A stretch of 64,000 nucleotides of DNA from Acinetobacter courvalinii (GCF_014635545.1 NZ_BMDA01000002.1:248001-312000), one strand, 5' to 3'. Shown: positions 36,148-49,239, counted from the first letter of the stretch. Notes: generated by a model from the letters alone, not told the origin. Numbers and translations are program-made.

Positions 36148-36803
36148 TGGCAAAGATTAACTTACTCCCTTGGCGTGATGAGCTAAGAGAACAACGAAAG
36201 AAACAGTTTGTCGCTTTTTGTGTTGGGGTTGCTGCATTAGGGGTTGCTTCGGTCTTTTCAGGCTGGATGTATTTTGATCATAAACTCAGTGATCAGGAAC
36301 AAGCTAATCAGCTGATTGTGAGTACCAACCAGAATCTGGATACTCAACTGAAAGCACTGGATGGCTTGCAAGAACGCCGTAACGCGATTATCGAGCGTAT
36401 GAAGCTGATTCAGGGTTTACAAGGACAGCGTCCGGTTACCGTGCGTCTGGTGGATGAGCTGGTCCGGGTCACACCACCGACCATGTACTTAACCAAGTTC
36501 ACACGCACCGGTGATAAATTTACGATTGAAGGGAAAGCAGAAAGCCCGAATACCGTGGCTGAGCTGTTGCGTAATCTGGAAGCTTCGCCATGGTATCGCA
36601 ATGCTTTCATGAATTCATTCCTGGCAGTGGATGAAAATAAAAACAAAGATAAAGCAGCAAGTTCGCTGATTCCTCGGGTTGAGGAAAATTATGGCAGTTT
36701 TATTGTCACTGTCGATTTGGGTGAGATTGGTACAACGGCTGAAGCTGCACCCGCATCAGAACAGGCAGCATCAGGGGCAGTAGCAGTGGGGGCCGCGAAA
36801 TGA
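36147..36803 (+). CDS. pilN: type IV pilus alignment protein PilN
   Basis: 218 residues. The N-terminal 'MAKINLLPWRDELRE' is the conserved INLLPWR motif that binds PilM. One transmembrane helix (about 22-42) and a periplasmic ferredoxin-like domain follow. The C-terminus is Ala/Ser-rich. It overlaps pilM by 1 and pilO by 4 bases (ATGA), so translation is coupled. Confidence 0.95.
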   Translation: MAKINLLPWRDELREQRKKQFVAFCVGVAALGVASVFSGWMYFDHKLSDQEQANQLIVSTNQNLDTQLKALDGLQERRNAIIERMKLIQGLQGQRPVTVRLVDELVRVTPPTMYLTKFTRTGDKFTIEGKAESPNTVAELLRNLEASPWYRNAFMNSFLAVDENKNKDKAASSLIPRVEENYGSFIVTVDLGEIGTTAEAAPASEQAASGAVAVGAAK

Positions 36804-37519
36804 ACCAAGATGAATTGAATCAAGACAGCGTTGCGGTGAAGAAAAAGAAAATGACGGTCGAGCAGTTCTTCCAGCAATTTAATACACTGGATATGAACAA
36901 TTACGGTAGTTGGCCTTTATCCGTCAAAATTACCTGCTGGATATTTGTATTTTTAGCTGTGCTGGCGCTGGGTTATTTTGTGGTGATTAAATCTCAGCTT
37001 GAATCTATTGAAAATGAACAGGCGAAAGAGCAGAGTCTACTCAACGAGTTTAAAGAAAAAGATTCCAAGCTGCGTAATTTGCAGCAATATCAAGCGCAGC
37101 TGCAAGAAATGGAAGCGAACTTTAATCAACAATTAGAGCAACTGCCAAAAGAAACAGAAATTCCAAGTCTGGTTGAAGACATTAACCTGACCGGAGTGAA
37201 TTCGGGCCTGAAATTTAAAAATATCCGTCTGGAAAATGAAGTCAAGCAAGAGTTCTTTATTGAGCAACCGATCAGTATTGATGCAACTGGTGACTACCAT
37301 GCCTTTGGTGCATTCGTTACCGGTATTGCGGCTTTGCCTCGTATTGTTACCTTGCATGACTTTACCGTAGAAGCAAAAGAAGATACCCAGAAAAAATCGG
37401 ATATTCCGGTGGTGAATTATACCGTGAAAGCCAAAACCTACCGCTATGTAGGTGCGGATGATCAGGCCAATGCCGCTGCGGCAGCGACAAATAATCCACC
37501 TGCTGCAGGAGGAAAATAA
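36800..37519 (+). CDS. pilO: type IV pilus alignment protein PilO
   Basis: 239 residues. A cytosolic stretch of about 45 residues is followed by one transmembrane helix (about 47-70), a periplasmic coiled coil ('LNEFKEKDSKLRNLQQYQAQLQEMEANFNQQLEQLPKETEIPSLVEDI' region) and a ferredoxin-like domain that dimerises with PilN. The C-terminus is Ala/Asn-rich. Confidence 0.94.
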   Translation: MNQDELNQDSVAVKKKKMTVEQFFQQFNTLDMNNYGSWPLSVKITCWIFVFLAVLALGYFVVIKSQLESIENEQAKEQSLLNEFKEKDSKLRNLQQYQAQLQEMEANFNQQLEQLPKETEIPSLVEDINLTGVNSGLKFKNIRLENEVKQEFFIEQPISIDATGDYHAFGAFVTGIAALPRIVTLHDFTVEAKEDTQKKSDIPVVNYTVKAKTYRYVGADDQANAAAAATNNPPAAGGK

Positions 37520-37522
37520 GCC

Positions 37523-38050
37523 ATGAATAATTATAAATTACTGCTGAGCTTGTTGCTTGGATTGGGGCTGGTTGGATGTGACTCGCGTATTGATGCAGTC
37601 AACCAGAAGATGGCTGAAATTCGCAATCAGCCGCCTTTACCGATTGAGCCTGCACCGGTATTTACGCCTGTACCTTTATTTAACTATTCGGCACATCAGC
37701 TGAAAAGCCCGTTTATGCCAAGCTCCTTGGCGGCCGAGTTAAAGATTATGGCCGGTAAACGTGTATATCCGAACTTCAACCGTCAGCCGCAACCACTGGA
37801 AAGTTATGCCCTCGAATCCTTAAATATGAAGGGCAGTATGCGTGGTAGAACCAATGCCACTATTGCTTTGATTCAAACGCCGGATGGTCAAATCGAGCGC
37901 GTACAAGTGGGGAGTTATTTGGGGATGAATCAGGGGCGCATCATTAAAATTAGCCCAACGCAGATAGATTTGGTGGAAATCGTACCGGATGGACGAGAAG
38001 GTTATGTGGAAAGACCACGAACACTCGTTCTGATCGGACCAGCACCATAA
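37523..38050 (+). CDS. pilP: type IV pilus lipoprotein PilP
   Basis: 175 residues. Lipoprotein signal 'LLLGLGLVGC' with the lipidated Cys near residue 19, then a flexible Pro-rich linker and a C-terminal beta-sandwich ('GRTNATIALIQTPDGQIERVQVGSYLGMNQGRI'). It connects the PilN/PilO complex with the PilQ secretin. Confidence 0.95.
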   Translation: MNNYKLLLSLLLGLGLVGCDSRIDAVNQKMAEIRNQPPLPIEPAPVFTPVPLFNYSAHQLKSPFMPSSLAAELKIMAGKRVYPNFNRQPQPLESYALESLNMKGSMRGRTNATIALIQTPDGQIERVQVGSYLGMNQGRIIKISPTQIDLVEIVPDGREGYVERPRTLVLIGPAP

Positions 38051-38066
38051 GATTAAAGGAATAACA

Positions 38067-40244
38067 ATGAAAAAACAGTTTAAAGATTCTTTATTTGGGG
38101 AAGCGAAGACCATGAATCATGCATTCCGTCAATTTTCTATGGCTGCGATTACGCTTGCAGTGATGCAGGTGGCTTCGGCACAAGTCAGCATGACCAACAT
38201 TGTGCCGATGAATTTGGCTGAACAAGGGACCGAGATCCGTGTCATGTTTAACGGGTTACCGCCGCAGCCACAAGCTTATCAGCTGGAACAGCCTGCCCGC
38301 TTGATTCTGGATTTTGATAAGGCACAACAGAGTTTAAAACAGACCTCTATTCCTGTATCTACCAATGAAGCAAGCTCTGTGGAAGTCGCGGCTGATGATC
38401 AGCGTTCCCGTGTGATTGTAAATTTAAAAGATGCAGGTGCCTTTACCACCCGTGTTGAAGGCAATACTTTTGTACTGAAAATCAATTCAGCCAAACCTGC
38501 TATGGCAACGCCGGTCACTGCTGTTCGTCAGGTTCAACAAGGGATTTCCAATATTGGTTTCCAGCGTGGCAATCAGGGTGAAGGTCTGGTAGTAATTGAT
38601 TTGCTTGGCAATAACACGCCGGTCGATGTGCAACAGCAAGGCAGTAAGATTGTTGTGCGGACCATGGGCAATAAAATCCCGACTCATTTGGCGCGTCGTT
38701 TAAATACCAATGACTTTGCAACACCTGTTGCCAGTATCGATGCCTATAACGATAAAGGCAATGGCGTGGTGACCATTCAGTCTGCTGGCAGCTATGAATA
38801 TATGGCCTATCAGGCAGAGAATAAACTGACCATCAGTTTAAAACGTCCTGAAGACAAGTCACCAACCAAGGCCAAGACCCAAACCTATACTGGCAATAAG
38901 ATTTCTTTAGATTTCCAAGATATTGAAGTACGGCGTGTCTTGCAGTTACTGGCTGACTTTACCGGTATCAATATGGTCGCCGCAGATACCGTACAGGGGA
39001 ATATCACCTTACGTCTTAAAGATGTGCCATGGGATCAGGCTTTGGATATTGTTCTGAAAACCAAGAATCTGGACAAACGTCGTAATGGCAATGTGATCTG
39101 GATTGCACCAGTTTCAGAATTGATTAAGGCAGAGGAAGAAGAAGCCAAAGCGCAGGCGCAAAGCGTGAAACTGGCGCCGCTGCAAACCGAATATATTACC
39201 TTAAGCTATGCAAAAGCAGCCGATATTGAAAAGCTGATTACTCAAGGCAAAAATGCCAATACCAACAACGGTAATTCTTCTAATTCTATCAGTAATGACA
39301 CCTTGGCGGGTGGCCTGTTAAGTCCACGGGGAACCATCTCGATTGATCCGCGGACCAATACCCTAATTGTGAATGATACTTCACAAAAGATTGACCAGAT
39401 CCGTAAGATGGTTGATCTGCTGGATGTGTCGGTGAAACAGGTGATGATTGAAGCACGTATTGTCAGCGCTAGTACCGATTTTACCAAAGAGATGGGGGTG
39501 AAATGGGGCATCCTGTCGCAGGGGATTACCAATAATAATGATCTGTTAGTCGGTGGTAGCGATAAGACCTTATGGAATCTACGTGATCCCAAAAAAGATA
39601 GTGACACAGGTGGCTGGAAATACGATATCGAACGCCCTGATAACCTGAATGTCGACTTGGGTGCTGTTACCCCTGGGGCAAGCCGTATTGCCTTTGGCTT
39701 GATCAGTCTTTCTGACTTTATGCTGGACTTGGAACTTTCAGCAGTACAGGCTGATGGTTATGGTGAAGTGATCTCGACACCGAAAGTCATGACAGCAGAC
39801 AAGCAGGCGGCAAAAATTGAATCAGGTAAGAAAATTCCGTATACCTCATCAACGGGTGGCGGTGCGAATGCGGTGCCTAAAACAGAATTTATTGACGCGA
39901 CCTTGAGTCTGGATGTAACGCCAAGCATTACTCCTGATGGTAAGGTGATGATGAAACTGAACATTACTAAAGACTCGCAAAGCACCCCGACACCGACAGG
40001 CCAGCTCACTATCAATAAAAACCAGATTGATACCAATGTACTGGTGGATAATGGTGAAACCGTGGTGCTCGGCGGTATTTTTGAGCAGGAAAATATCAGT
40101 TCTCAGGTCAAAGTACCGTTTCTCGGTGACTTGCCTTATGTCGGGCGTTTATTCCGTCGTGACCTGAAAACAGACAATAAACGTGAGCTGCTTATTTTTA
40201 TTACGCCGAGAATTGTTAATGACACTTTGACCAGAAATCATTAA
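38067..40244 (+). CDS. pilQ: type IV pilus secretin PilQ
   Basis: 725 residues. Signal peptide, AMIN domains (about 35-260), secretin N-domains ('ISLDFQDIEVRRVLQLLADFTGINMV', 'IDPRTNTLIVNDTSQKIDQIRKMVDLLD'), then the secretin beta-barrel gate, ending with 'VPFLGDLPYVGRLFRRDLKTDNKRELLIFITPRIV'. It forms the outer-membrane pore for the pilus. ATG 38067 has AAAGGA 6-8 bases upstream. A later ATG at 38112 would begin at the signal peptide but lacks a clear ribosome site. Last pil gene of the operon. Confidence 0.95.
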   Translation: MKKQFKDSLFGEAKTMNHAFRQFSMAAITLAVMQVASAQVSMTNIVPMNLAEQGTEIRVMFNGLPPQPQAYQLEQPARLILDFDKAQQSLKQTSIPVSTNEASSVEVAADDQRSRVIVNLKDAGAFTTRVEGNTFVLKINSAKPAMATPVTAVRQVQQGISNIGFQRGNQGEGLVVIDLLGNNTPVDVQQQGSKIVVRTMGNKIPTHLARRLNTNDFATPVASIDAYNDKGNGVVTIQSAGSYEYMAYQAENKLTISLKRPEDKSPTKAKTQTYTGNKISLDFQDIEVRRVLQLLADFTGINMVAADTVQGNITLRLKDVPWDQALDIVLKTKNLDKRRNGNVIWIAPVSELIKAEEEEAKAQAQSVKLAPLQTEYITLSYAKAADIEKLITQGKNANTNNGNSSNSISNDTLAGGLLSPRGTISIDPRTNTLIVNDTSQKIDQIRKMVDLLDVSVKQVMIEARIVSASTDFTKEMGVKWGILSQGITNNNDLLVGGSDKTLWNLRDPKKDSDTGGWKYDIERPDNLNVDLGAVTPGASRIAFGLISLSDFMLDLELSAVQADGYGEVISTPKVMTADKQAAKIESGKKIPYTSSTGGGANAVPKTEFIDATLSLDVTPSITPDGKVMMKLNITKDSQSTPTPTGQLTINKNQIDTNVLVDNGETVVLGGIFEQENISSQVKVPFLGDLPYVGRLFRRDLKTDNKRELLIFITPRIVNDTLTRNH

Positions 40245-40281
40245 TATATTTTCAATAATCGCAATTCATATAGGTGGCGCG

Positions 40282-40824
40282 TTGCCAAGCAAAGCGTTTG
40301 AAACCCTACCAAATATTTATTTGGTAGGGCCAATGGGGGCAGGAAAAACAACAGTTGGCCGGCATTTAGCAGAATTGCTAGGCCGTGATTTTATTGATAG
40401 CGATCATGAAATCGAACGTAAAACAGGTGCCACAATTCCATGGATTTTTGAAAAAGAAGGGGAAGTCGGATTTCGGTTACGCGAAACCAATGTATTGAAT
40501 GACTTAACCTCTCGTCCATTATTGGTATTGGCCACAGGCGGTGGTGCAGTCACGCAAGTCAAAAACCGGGAATTTCTTAAACAGCGTGGTATCGTTGTCT
40601 ATCTTTATACGCCTGTAGAGCTCCAGCTACAGCGCACCTATCGCGATAAAAATCGCCCTCTCTTACAAGTCGAAAATCCAGAGCAAAAACTACGTGACTT
40701 ATTGGCCCTGCGTGATCCTTTATATCGCGAAGTCGCACATTACGTCATTGAAACAAATCAAGGTGCGGCACGGGATTTGGCACAACGTATCTTGCACGTC
40801 ATTTTATCTAAACAAGTTAAGTAA
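40282..40824 (+). CDS. aroK: shikimate kinase
   Basis: ATP-dependent phosphorylation of shikimate in aromatic amino-acid synthesis. 180 residues with P-loop '[30 protein letters not shown]' and 'GGGAVT'. TTG start at 40282 with TAGGTGG upstream; the preceding bases carry no better start. It follows pilQ by 37 bases and precedes aroB, as in many gammaproteobacteria. Confidence 0.95.
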   Translation: MPSKAFETLPNIYLVGPMGAGKTTVGRHLAELLGRDFIDSDHEIERKTGATIPWIFEKEGEVGFRLRETNVLNDLTSRPLLVLATGGGAVTQVKNREFLKQRGIVVYLYTPVELQLQRTYRDKNRPLLQVENPEQKLRDLLALRDPLYREVAHYVIETNQGAARDLAQRILHVILSKQVK

Positions 40825-40843
40825 TCGCTGGTTGGTTGTTATT

Positions 40844-41926
40844 ATGCAAACGTTACATGTTGAGTTGGGTGACCGTCGTTATCCCATATTTATAGGCAGT
40901 CATTTAGACCCGAAAACATTGCTTGAGCCGTATTTACATGGTCGACAAGTAATGCTGGTATCTAACTCAACAGTTGCGCCTTTGTATTTACAACATTATA
41001 TGGATGCCTTGATCCAGCTGGATAAACAGGTTGCGCAATGCATTCTGCCTGATGGTGAGCAATATAAAGATCTTCAGCATTTGAATCTTATTTTTGATGC
41101 TTTGCTTGAAGCCGGTTTTAACCGTGACTGTACCGTACTGGCATTGGGCGGTGGAGTGATTGGCGATATGGCTGGTTTTGCCTCAGCCTGTTTCCAGCGT
41201 GGCGTTTATTTTGTGCAGGTGCCGACAACGTTATTGTCACAGGTTGACTCAAGTGTCGGTGGCAAGACCGGGATTAATCATCCCTTGGGTAAAAATATGC
41301 TGGGGGCTTTCCAGCAGCCACAAGTGGTGCTGGCGGATATGGCGCAACTGGAGACCTTGCCAGATCGCGAACTGTCTGCGGGACTATCAGAAGTGATTAA
41401 ATATGCCTTATTGGGTGATGTTGATTTTCTGGTCTGGCTAGAGCAAAACATGGATGGATTGATCGGACGTGATGCAAATTTATTGGCAGAAGCGGTTTAT
41501 CGCTCATGTGCTCATAAAGCGCGGATTGTGGCCAATGACGAAAAAGAGCAGGGCGAGCGTGCCTTATTAAACCTGGGGCATACCTTTGGCCATGCCATAG
41601 AATCTTATCTGGGTTACGGCACCTGGTTACATGGTGAAGCGGTGGCGACCGGTATGGTGATGGCAGCAGATTTGTCTCATCGTTTAGGCTGGATTTCAGC
41701 CGAAGATGTGCAACGTACAAAAAATATCATTCAACGTGCCAATTTACCGATATCATGTCCAAAAATTCCATTAGATGAATTCTTGGCTTATATGTCGCAT
41801 GACAAAAAAGTCTTAAACGGTCAATTACGTCTGGTTTTATTGAAAAGCTTGGGTCAGGCCGTCATTACCAAAGACTTTGACGTTGAGTTAATGAAACAAT
41901 CTATTCTTGCGAATCAATCTGCATAA
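40844..41926 (+). CDS. aroB: 3-dehydroquinate synthase
   Basis: NAD-dependent conversion of DAHP to 3-dehydroquinate, second step of the shikimate pathway. 360 residues from ATG 40844; a frame extension upstream overlaps aroK and is not used. Motifs '[11 protein letters not shown]', '[15 protein letters not shown]', '[26 protein letters not shown]' and '[12 protein letters not shown]' carry NAD and metal ligands. Confidence 0.96.
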   Translation: MQTLHVELGDRRYPIFIGSHLDPKTLLEPYLHGRQVMLVSNSTVAPLYLQHYMDALIQLDKQVAQCILPDGEQYKDLQHLNLIFDALLEAGFNRDCTVLALGGGVIGDMAGFASACFQRGVYFVQVPTTLLSQVDSSVGGKTGINHPLGKNMLGAFQQPQVVLADMAQLETLPDRELSAGLSEVIKYALLGDVDFLVWLEQNMDGLIGRDANLLAEAVYRSCAHKARIVANDEKEQGERALLNLGHTFGHAIESYLGYGTWLHGEAVATGMVMAADLSHRLGWISAEDVQRTKNIIQRANLPISCPKIPLDEFLAYMSHDKKVLNGQLRLVLLKSLGQAVITKDFDVELMKQSILANQSA

Positions 41927-41945
41927 TTAATTATTTGGGTAAAGC

Positions 41946-42803
41946 ATGGCTGTGTCACGATCAATTTGGCAAAATATTCAACAATATAGCTGGCTGGTTT
42001 TTGCGCTGGCTTGTTTAATTGCTGCGTTGATATTCTGGGGCGTTACCGATACCAAGGCATTGGTGAAAGAGCAACAGCCCGCTGAAACCGAAGCACAGGT
42101 TCAGATTCAACCGGAAAAAGTGGCGGCGACTGCGCATCTGGGCGCACTCTCGGACGAAGTCAAACCTTTGGATCTGACCACGCGCGTGGTGGTGGCCAAT
42201 GACCATGCACCCGAATTTCGTGGCACCAAATATATGAAGGACCATCAACGTCAGTGGACTGTGGAAATTTTCCGCAGTTCCGATGAGGCCATTATTAAAA
42301 ATTTCTTGCTCAATCGTTCAGACCGCAAGAAGTTTGTGTATTTCCGTCTCAGCGGCGAAGATCAGGTCGAGCAATATGTGCTTACTTATGGTGCTTTTTC
42401 AAATGCAGAAGAAGCTACCCGTCAATTTGCACAGCTTAATCTGGCGCTGCCTGATTCGGTCAAACCCAAAGCCCAGCAATTGTCGACCTATGCTGAATTA
42501 GTCAATGATTTGGGCTCTGATGAAATGAAATCGGCGTCCAATCAGCTTTATGCGGTTCAGCTCAGACCTGCGGCATTGCCAAAAGTTGATGAAACCCTGT
42601 TAATGAATCGAGCACCAGTAATGAGCAACCGGACGGCTGAATCATCAACCACAGTAAAAACCACGGTGACTCAACGTGATGCACAGGGCAATGTGGTAAA
42701 TGTCAAACAAAGCCAATCTGCACCTTCAGCACCAGCAAATGCTGAAAAAATAAAAGAAAATTCAGATTCTTCTAAACGAGAAGTCAGCGATCCATTTAAT
42801 TAA
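41946..42803 (+). CDS. SPOR-like membrane protein (DamX position)
   Basis: 285 residues. One N-terminal transmembrane helix (about 15-33), then a linker and a region 'QWTVEIFRSSDEAIIKNFL...YVLTYGAFSNAEEATRQF' with the short-beta/helix pattern of SPOR domains, which bind denuded septal peptidoglycan. The C-terminus is Ser/Lys-rich. In E. coli damX follows aroB at the same place. It differs from DamX in having the SPOR-like domain centrally and a disordered tail. Assignment to SPOR is by pattern and synteny. Confidence 0.7.
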   Translation: MAVSRSIWQNIQQYSWLVFALACLIAALIFWGVTDTKALVKEQQPAETEAQVQIQPEKVAATAHLGALSDEVKPLDLTTRVVVANDHAPEFRGTKYMKDHQRQWTVEIFRSSDEAIIKNFLLNRSDRKKFVYFRLSGEDQVEQYVLTYGAFSNAEEATRQFAQLNLALPDSVKPKAQQLSTYAELVNDLGSDEMKSASNQLYAVQLRPAALPKVDETLLMNRAPVMSNRTAESSTTVKTTVTQRDAQGNVVNVKQSQSAPSAPANAEKIKENSDSSKREVSDPFN

Positions 42804-42949
42804 TGGTGCACTAAAATTGTGCACACATGATTCTTTTTATAGCACCCTGATTATTTTTGGTGCACTTTTCAGACAGGGGCAAGTGGTTTGCCCCTTATAA
42901 CTTAAAGTTATTTTAATTTTTTTAATGATTTAGTAAACCTAATTTTACA

Positions 42950-42965
42950 TGGCATGTTTTTTGCA
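42950..42965 (+). promoter_or_regulatory. sigma-54-like (RpoN) promoter upstream of gltBD
   Basis: TGGCATGTTTTTTGCA has the -24 GG and -12 GC 12 bases apart and matches TGGCACG-N4-TTGCA at all but one fixed position. It lies about 295 bases before the gltB start. Confidence 0.5.
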
Positions 42966-43003
42966 TCCTTGTGGTGCTAATTTGTCTGCTCATTGCGCCT
43001 TTT

Positions 43004-43064
43004 GAAACTAAATGATTCATTAGTTTCGTGAAATGGAAAGTTTTTGTGCTTTACAAACTTTTTT
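43004..43064 (+). promoter_or_regulatory. two-hairpin leader, possible attenuator of gltB
   Basis: A bulged hairpin at 43004-43027 is followed by AAAGTTTTTGT (about 43037) pairing with ACAAACTTT and then T, which resembles a weak terminator inside the gltB leader. Confidence 0.35.
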
Positions 43065-43258
43065 GAGGGTGTAATAACTGAAAACACTTTAGATGGCGAA
43101 ATGCACTGCGTCTTGAAAAAGAAAGGCGTATATTGCAAATCCGCCAGTAAAAATGTTTTCGCGAAGCATTGAACTTTAAATGAGTTGATCGGCAATATCG
43201 CAGAAAATGAATTGAATGTTTGTTGCTCGAAAGAGCCATGTTGAAAGAAGGGTACGCT

Positions 43259-46200
43259 ATGCACATGCCATCGCCTAATACTGTAGCTCCCGCTCAAGGT
43301 TTATATCAGCCTGACGAGTTTAAGGATAACTGTGGTTTTGGTCTGATCGCCCACATGAAGGGTGAATCAAGTCATCATCTTGTAGAAACCGCGATTCACA
43401 GTTTAAGTTGCATGACGCACCGTGGTGGTATTGCCGCAGATGGCAAGACGGGAGATGGTTGCGGCTTATTATTGGCGATGCCAAAGCAATTTTTCCGTGA
43501 TGAAGCAAAAAAACTGAGTGATATTACACTGAGTGAAATTTTTGCTGTGGGTACCGTATTTTTAAATGTAGATCCGGCATTAGCGCAACATTCCAAAAAT
43601 ATTTTAACCAAAGAAATCGAGTCGGATGGCTTACGCGTACTGGCTTGGCGTGTGGTTCCGACCAATAACGACGTCCTCGGTGAAATTGCGCTGCAATCTC
43701 TGCCTGCATTTGAACAGGTCATTGTGAACTGTCCAATGGGGGTAAGTGAGGTTGAGTTTAACCGTAAGCTTTTCCTGGCACGTCGTCGTGCAGAACAACA
43801 ATTACAAAACGATCCGTCATTCTATGTAACCACGCTTTGCTCGACTGTGATCAGCTATAAAGGCTTGATGATGCCGGCTGCGATTGCAGACTTCTATACC
43901 GACTTGGCCGATGAGCGTTTAAAATCGCATATTGTGGTGTTCCACCAACGTTTCTCGACCAACACCTTGCCACGTTGGCCTTTGGCGCAACCTTTCCGTT
44001 ACCTTGCGCACAATGGTGAGATCAATACCATTACCGCAAACCGTAACTGGGCATTGGCACGTACTCCGAAATTTGAAAACCCGTTATTGCCTGGCCTGAC
44101 TGAGCTGAATCCGATCGTTAACCGGACAGGTTCAGATTCGTCAAGTCTGGATAACATGCTTGAAATTCTGGTCGGTGGGGGCATGGATCTGTTCCGTGCA
44201 CTCCGTATGCTGGTTCCACCGGCATGGCAAAACGTTGAAACTCTGGATGCTGACTTACGTGCTTTCTATGAATTTAACTCGAAGCATATGGAAGCTTGGG
44301 ATGGTCCGGCAGGTCTGGTGATTCAGGATGGTCGTCATGCGATCTGTATGCTGGATCGTAACGGCTTGCGTCCAGCGCGTTGGGTCATCACCAAGAATGA
44401 TTACATTACCCTTGCCTCTGAAATCGGGGTATGGGGCTACGAGCCAGAAGATGTGGTATCTAAAGGCCGTGTCGGTCCGGGCCAAATCCTGGTTGTCGAT
44501 ACCTTGACAGGCAAAGTGCTGGATACCAAGGATGTCAGCAATCATCTCAAGAACATGCGCCCATATCGTGAATGGCTGCGTGATCATGCGATTCGCCTGC
44601 AGGCCAATCCACAGCTTGAAGAGCAACTGGTCGATCAAGGTTTAACCGGCGACAAGTTAAAAGCAGCGCAAAAAATGTTCATGGTGACATTTGAAGAGCG
44701 CGATCAACTATTACGTCCGATCGCTGAAAGTGGTCAGGAAGCGGTTGGCTCAATGGGCGATGATACCCCAATGGCGGTATTGTCTCGTCAAGTGCGCCAT
44801 GTGTCTGACTATTTCCGTCAGCAGTTTGCTCAGGTCACCAACCCGCCAATCGATCCATTACGTGAATCGATCGTGATGTCACTGGAAACCTGTTTAGGCC
44901 GTGAACAGAATGTGTTCGAACAAGGCCCGGAACATGCGGATCGTATCATCATTTCCAGCCCAGTCTTGTCTAATTCAAAAATGCAGCAACTGCGTGATGT
45001 AGAAAAAGATCGCGAAGGCTATGGTGTAGTGGATATTGACCTGAACTATGCAGAAGCTGAAGGTTTACAGGCCGCGATTGAGCGTATCTGTGAAGAATCG
45101 GCACAGGCGGTTCGTGATGGTAAAACACTGATTGTATTAACCGATAAAAATTTCCGCGAAGGGTATTTGCCTGCAAATGCTGCCTTGGCCACAGGTGCGG
45201 TACATCACCATTTAATCAAGACCGGTTTGCGTACTGACGCGAACATTATGGTTGAAACCGGTTTTGCGCGTGATCCACATCAGTTTGCGGTATTACTTGG
45301 CTTTGGTGCGACTGCGGTTTATCCATATCTGGCCTATGATGTGATCAATGATCTGGTTGCGAAAGGTGAGCTACTGGGTGATCCAATTCAAGCGCAAGCC
45401 AACTTCCGTAAAGGGATTGAGAAAGGCTTACTGAAAGTACTGTCTAAAATGGGGATCTCGACGGTTGCTTCTTATCGTGGCGGTCAGCTATTTGAAGCAG
45501 TGGGTTTATCCTCTGAAGTGGTAGATAAATGTTTCCTTGGCGTGCCAAGCCGTATTCAAGGTGCAACCTTTGCCGATCTGGAAAATGACCAGAAGAAATT
45601 GGCGACCACGGCTTGGCAGAACCGTAAGCCGATTGATCAAGGTGGTTTGCTTAAATTCGTATTTGGTAAAGAGTACCATGCGTTTAATCCAGACGTGATC
45701 AATGCCTTGCATAAAGCGGTACGTTCAGGCCAATATCAGGACTTTAAAGAATACGCAGAACTGGTGAATAACCGTCCAGTGGCGACCATTCGTGACTTAT
45801 TCAAGTTAAAAACCACTGCTGGAATTGCGCTTGATCAGGTTGAAACGATTGAAGAGATTCTGCCACGTTTTGACTCTGCAGGTATGTCTTTAGGTGCATT
45901 ATCACCAGAAGCACATGAAGCAATTGCGATTGCCATGAATACGATTGGTGGTCGTTCTAACTCGGGTGAGGGCGGTGAAGATCCTGCGCGTTATGGCACG
46001 ATTCGTAACTCGAAAATCAAACAGATTGCTTCTGGTCGTTTTGGTGTAACGCCAGCTTACTTAACGTCTGCTGAAGTATTACAGATCAAAGTGGCACAAG
46101 GTGCAAAACCGGGTGAGGGTGGTCAGTTACCAGGTGGTAAAGTGAATGGCTTAATTGCACGTTTACGTTACTCGGTGCCGGGTGTAACCCTGATTTCACC

Positions 46201-47746
46201 ACCACCGCATCATGATATTTATTCGATTGAAGATTTATCACAATTGATCTTTGACTTGAAACAGGTCAATCCTCAAGCCATGGTATCAGTCAAACTAGTC
46301 TCTGAGCCGGGTGTGGGAACCATTGCTGCGGGTGTTGCAAAAGCCTATGCCGACTTCATTACCATTTCAGGTTATGACGGTGGTACAGCGGCATCTCCAC
46401 TGTCATCGATTCACCATGCGGGTTCTCCTTGGGAATTGGGGCTAAGCGAAGCGCATCAAGCCCTCCGTGTTAATGACTTGCGTGGCAAGGTTCGTGTACA
46501 AACCGATGGTGGTTTGAAAACGGGTCTGGATGTGATCAAGGCCGCTATTTTAGGTGCGGAAAGCTTCGGTTTCGGTTCTACGCCAATGATCGCATTGGGC
46601 TGTAAATATCTGCGTATCTGTCACTTGAACAACTGTGCAACCGGTGTTGCAACACAGCAAGATCATTTACGTCAGGAACACTATATTGGTGAACCTGAAA
46701 TGCTGATCAACTTCTTCAAGTTTATTGCAGAAGAAACCCGGGAATGGTTGGCTGCATTGGGTGTCGCTTCACTGAAAGACTTGATTGGTCGTGTTGATTT
46801 ACTTGAAGTTTTACCAGGTGAAACAGACAAACATGCCCATCTTGATCTCAGTGCATTATTGACTTCACATCCTGCTGCTGAAGGTAAGGCACAATATTGC
46901 CAGGTTCAGGGCAATGCACCATTTGATAAAGGTGTCTTGGCTGAGCAAATGGTGGCAGAAATGTTGCCGGCAATTGAAGCGGGTACAGGTGGTTCATTCA
47001 ACTTCACTGTCGGTAACTGTGACCGTTCGATTGGTGCGCGTATCTCAGGTGAAATCGCCCGTCGTTATGGCAATCTGGGGATGGAAAACAATCCAGTGGT
47101 CATGAACCTGATCGGTACTGCGGGTCAGTCACTCGGGGTATGGAATGCGGGTGGTTTGCATATCAAGCTTGAAGGTGATGCCAACGACTATGTCGGTAAA
47201 GGTATGGCGGGTGGTCGTGTCTCGATCTTCCCGCCAAAAGGATCGCCGTTCCAGACCCAAAATACGGCCATTATCGGGAACACCTGCTTATATGGTGCGA
47301 CTGGCGGTAAAGTCTTTGCTGCGGGAACTGCCGGTGAGCGTTTCGCGGTGCGTAACTCAGGCGCATTTGCAGTCATTGAAGGTGCGGGCGACCACTGCTG
47401 TGAATACATGACCGGTGGTGTGGTAACCGTATTAGGTAAAGTGGGCCATAACTTCGGTGCAGGTATGACCGGTGGTTTTGCGTATGTCCTTGACCTTGAT
47501 AATGACTTTGTCGACTACTATAACCACGAACTGATTGATCTGAATCGTATCTCGACAGAGGCGATGGAAGACCATAAAGAAAACCTACTGCGTATTCTGG
47601 ATGAGCACATTCAGGAAACGGGTAGTGCATGGGCTTACAAGATCCGTAATGAGTTCGACTTCTATAGTCGTAAGTTCTGGCTGGTGAAACCAAAAGCTGC
47701 TAATTTACAAACGCTTTTGAAAACCACCCAAGCCGATCCACAATAA
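43259..47746 (+). CDS. gltB: glutamate synthase large subunit
   Basis: NADPH-dependent glutamate synthase: takes the amide of glutamine and reduces 2-oxoglutarate. 1495 residues from ATG 43259 (AAGAAGG 6 bases upstream). A short propeptide ends before the N-terminal Cys of '[12 protein letters not shown]', the glutaminase nucleophile. The FMN barrel follows; the 3Fe-4S cluster is bound by '[12 protein letters not shown]' (CX5CX4C), and the C-terminal domain is a glycine-rich beta helix. gltD follows after 71 bases. Confidence 0.96.
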   Translation: MHMPSPNTVAPAQGLYQPDEFKDNCGFGLIAHMKGESSHHLVETAIHSLSCMTHRGGIAADGKTGDGCGLLLAMPKQFFRDEAKKLSDITLSEIFAVGTVFLNVDPALAQHSKNILTKEIESDGLRVLAWRVVPTNNDVLGEIALQSLPAFEQVIVNCPMGVSEVEFNRKLFLARRRAEQQLQNDPSFYVTTLCSTVISYKGLMMPAAIADFYTDLADERLKSHIVVFHQRFSTNTLPRWPLAQPFRYLAHNGEINTITANRNWALARTPKFENPLLPGLTELNPIVNRTGSDSSSLDNMLEILVGGGMDLFRALRMLVPPAWQNVETLDADLRAFYEFNSKHMEAWDGPAGLVIQDGRHAICMLDRNGLRPARWVITKNDYITLASEIGVWGYEPEDVVSKGRVGPGQILVVDTLTGKVLDTKDVSNHLKNMRPYREWLRDHAIRLQANPQLEEQLVDQGLTGDKLKAAQKMFMVTFEERDQLLRPIAESGQEAVGSMGDDTPMAVLSRQVRHVSDYFRQQFAQVTNPPIDPLRESIVMSLETCLGREQNVFEQGPEHADRIIISSPVLSNSKMQQLRDVEKDREGYGVVDIDLNYAEAEGLQAAIERICEESAQAVRDGKTLIVLTDKNFREGYLPANAALATGAVHHHLIKTGLRTDANIMVETGFARDPHQFAVLLGFGATAVYPYLAYDVINDLVAKGELLGDPIQAQANFRKGIEKGLLKVLSKMGISTVASYRGGQLFEAVGLSSEVVDKCFLGVPSRIQGATFADLENDQKKLATTAWQNRKPIDQGGLLKFVFGKEYHAFNPDVINALHKAVRSGQYQDFKEYAELVNNRPVATIRDLFKLKTTAGIALDQVETIEEILPRFDSAGMSLGALSPEAHEAIAIAMNTIGGRSNSGEGGEDPARYGTIRNSKIKQIASGRFGVTPAYLTSAEVLQIKVAQGAKPGEGGQLPGGKVNGLIARLRYSVPGVTLISPPPHHDIYSIEDLSQLIFDLKQVNPQAMVSVKLVSEPGVGTIAAGVAKAYADFITISGYDGGTAASPLSSIHHAGSPWELGLSEAHQALRVNDLRGKVRVQTDGGLKTGLDVIKAAILGAESFGFGSTPMIALGCKYLRICHLNNCATGVATQQDHLRQEHYIGEPEMLINFFKFIAEETREWLAALGVASLKDLIGRVDLLEVLPGETDKHAHLDLSALLTSHPAAEGKAQYCQVQGNAPFDKGVLAEQMVAEMLPAIEAGTGGSFNFTVGNCDRSIGARISGEIARRYGNLGMENNPVVMNLIGTAGQSLGVWNAGGLHIKLEGDANDYVGKGMAGGRVSIFPPKGSPFQTQNTAIIGNTCLYGATGGKVFAAGTAGERFAVRNSGAFAVIEGAGDHCCEYMTGGVVTVLGKVGHNFGAGMTGGFAYVLDLDNDFVDYYNHELIDLNRISTEAMEDHKENLLRILDEHIQETGSAWAYKIRNEFDFYSRKFWLVKPKAANLQTLLKTTQADPQ

Positions 47747-47784
47747 TTCCACGACTGCATAGACATAGGCAGGTGCAGAGATGA

Positions 47785-49239
<1,455 letters not shown>

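Larger units (their letters stand above)
42804..43258. other. 455-base region upstream of gltB with promoter and structured leader
   Basis: No protein gene. A G/C hairpin GGGGCAA / TTGCCCC (42876-42894) could stop readthrough from the SPOR gene. A sigma-54-like promoter lies at 42950-42965. The leader holds GAAACTAAATGA / TCATTAGTTTC (43004-43027) and AAAGTTT / AAACTTTTTT (43037-43064), the latter followed by a T run. Confidence 0.55.

Noticed and set aside
40694-40843. Longer aroB start inside aroK
   Set aside because: The 50 extra residues are the out-of-frame reading of aroK, and AroB homologues begin near the ATG at 40844.
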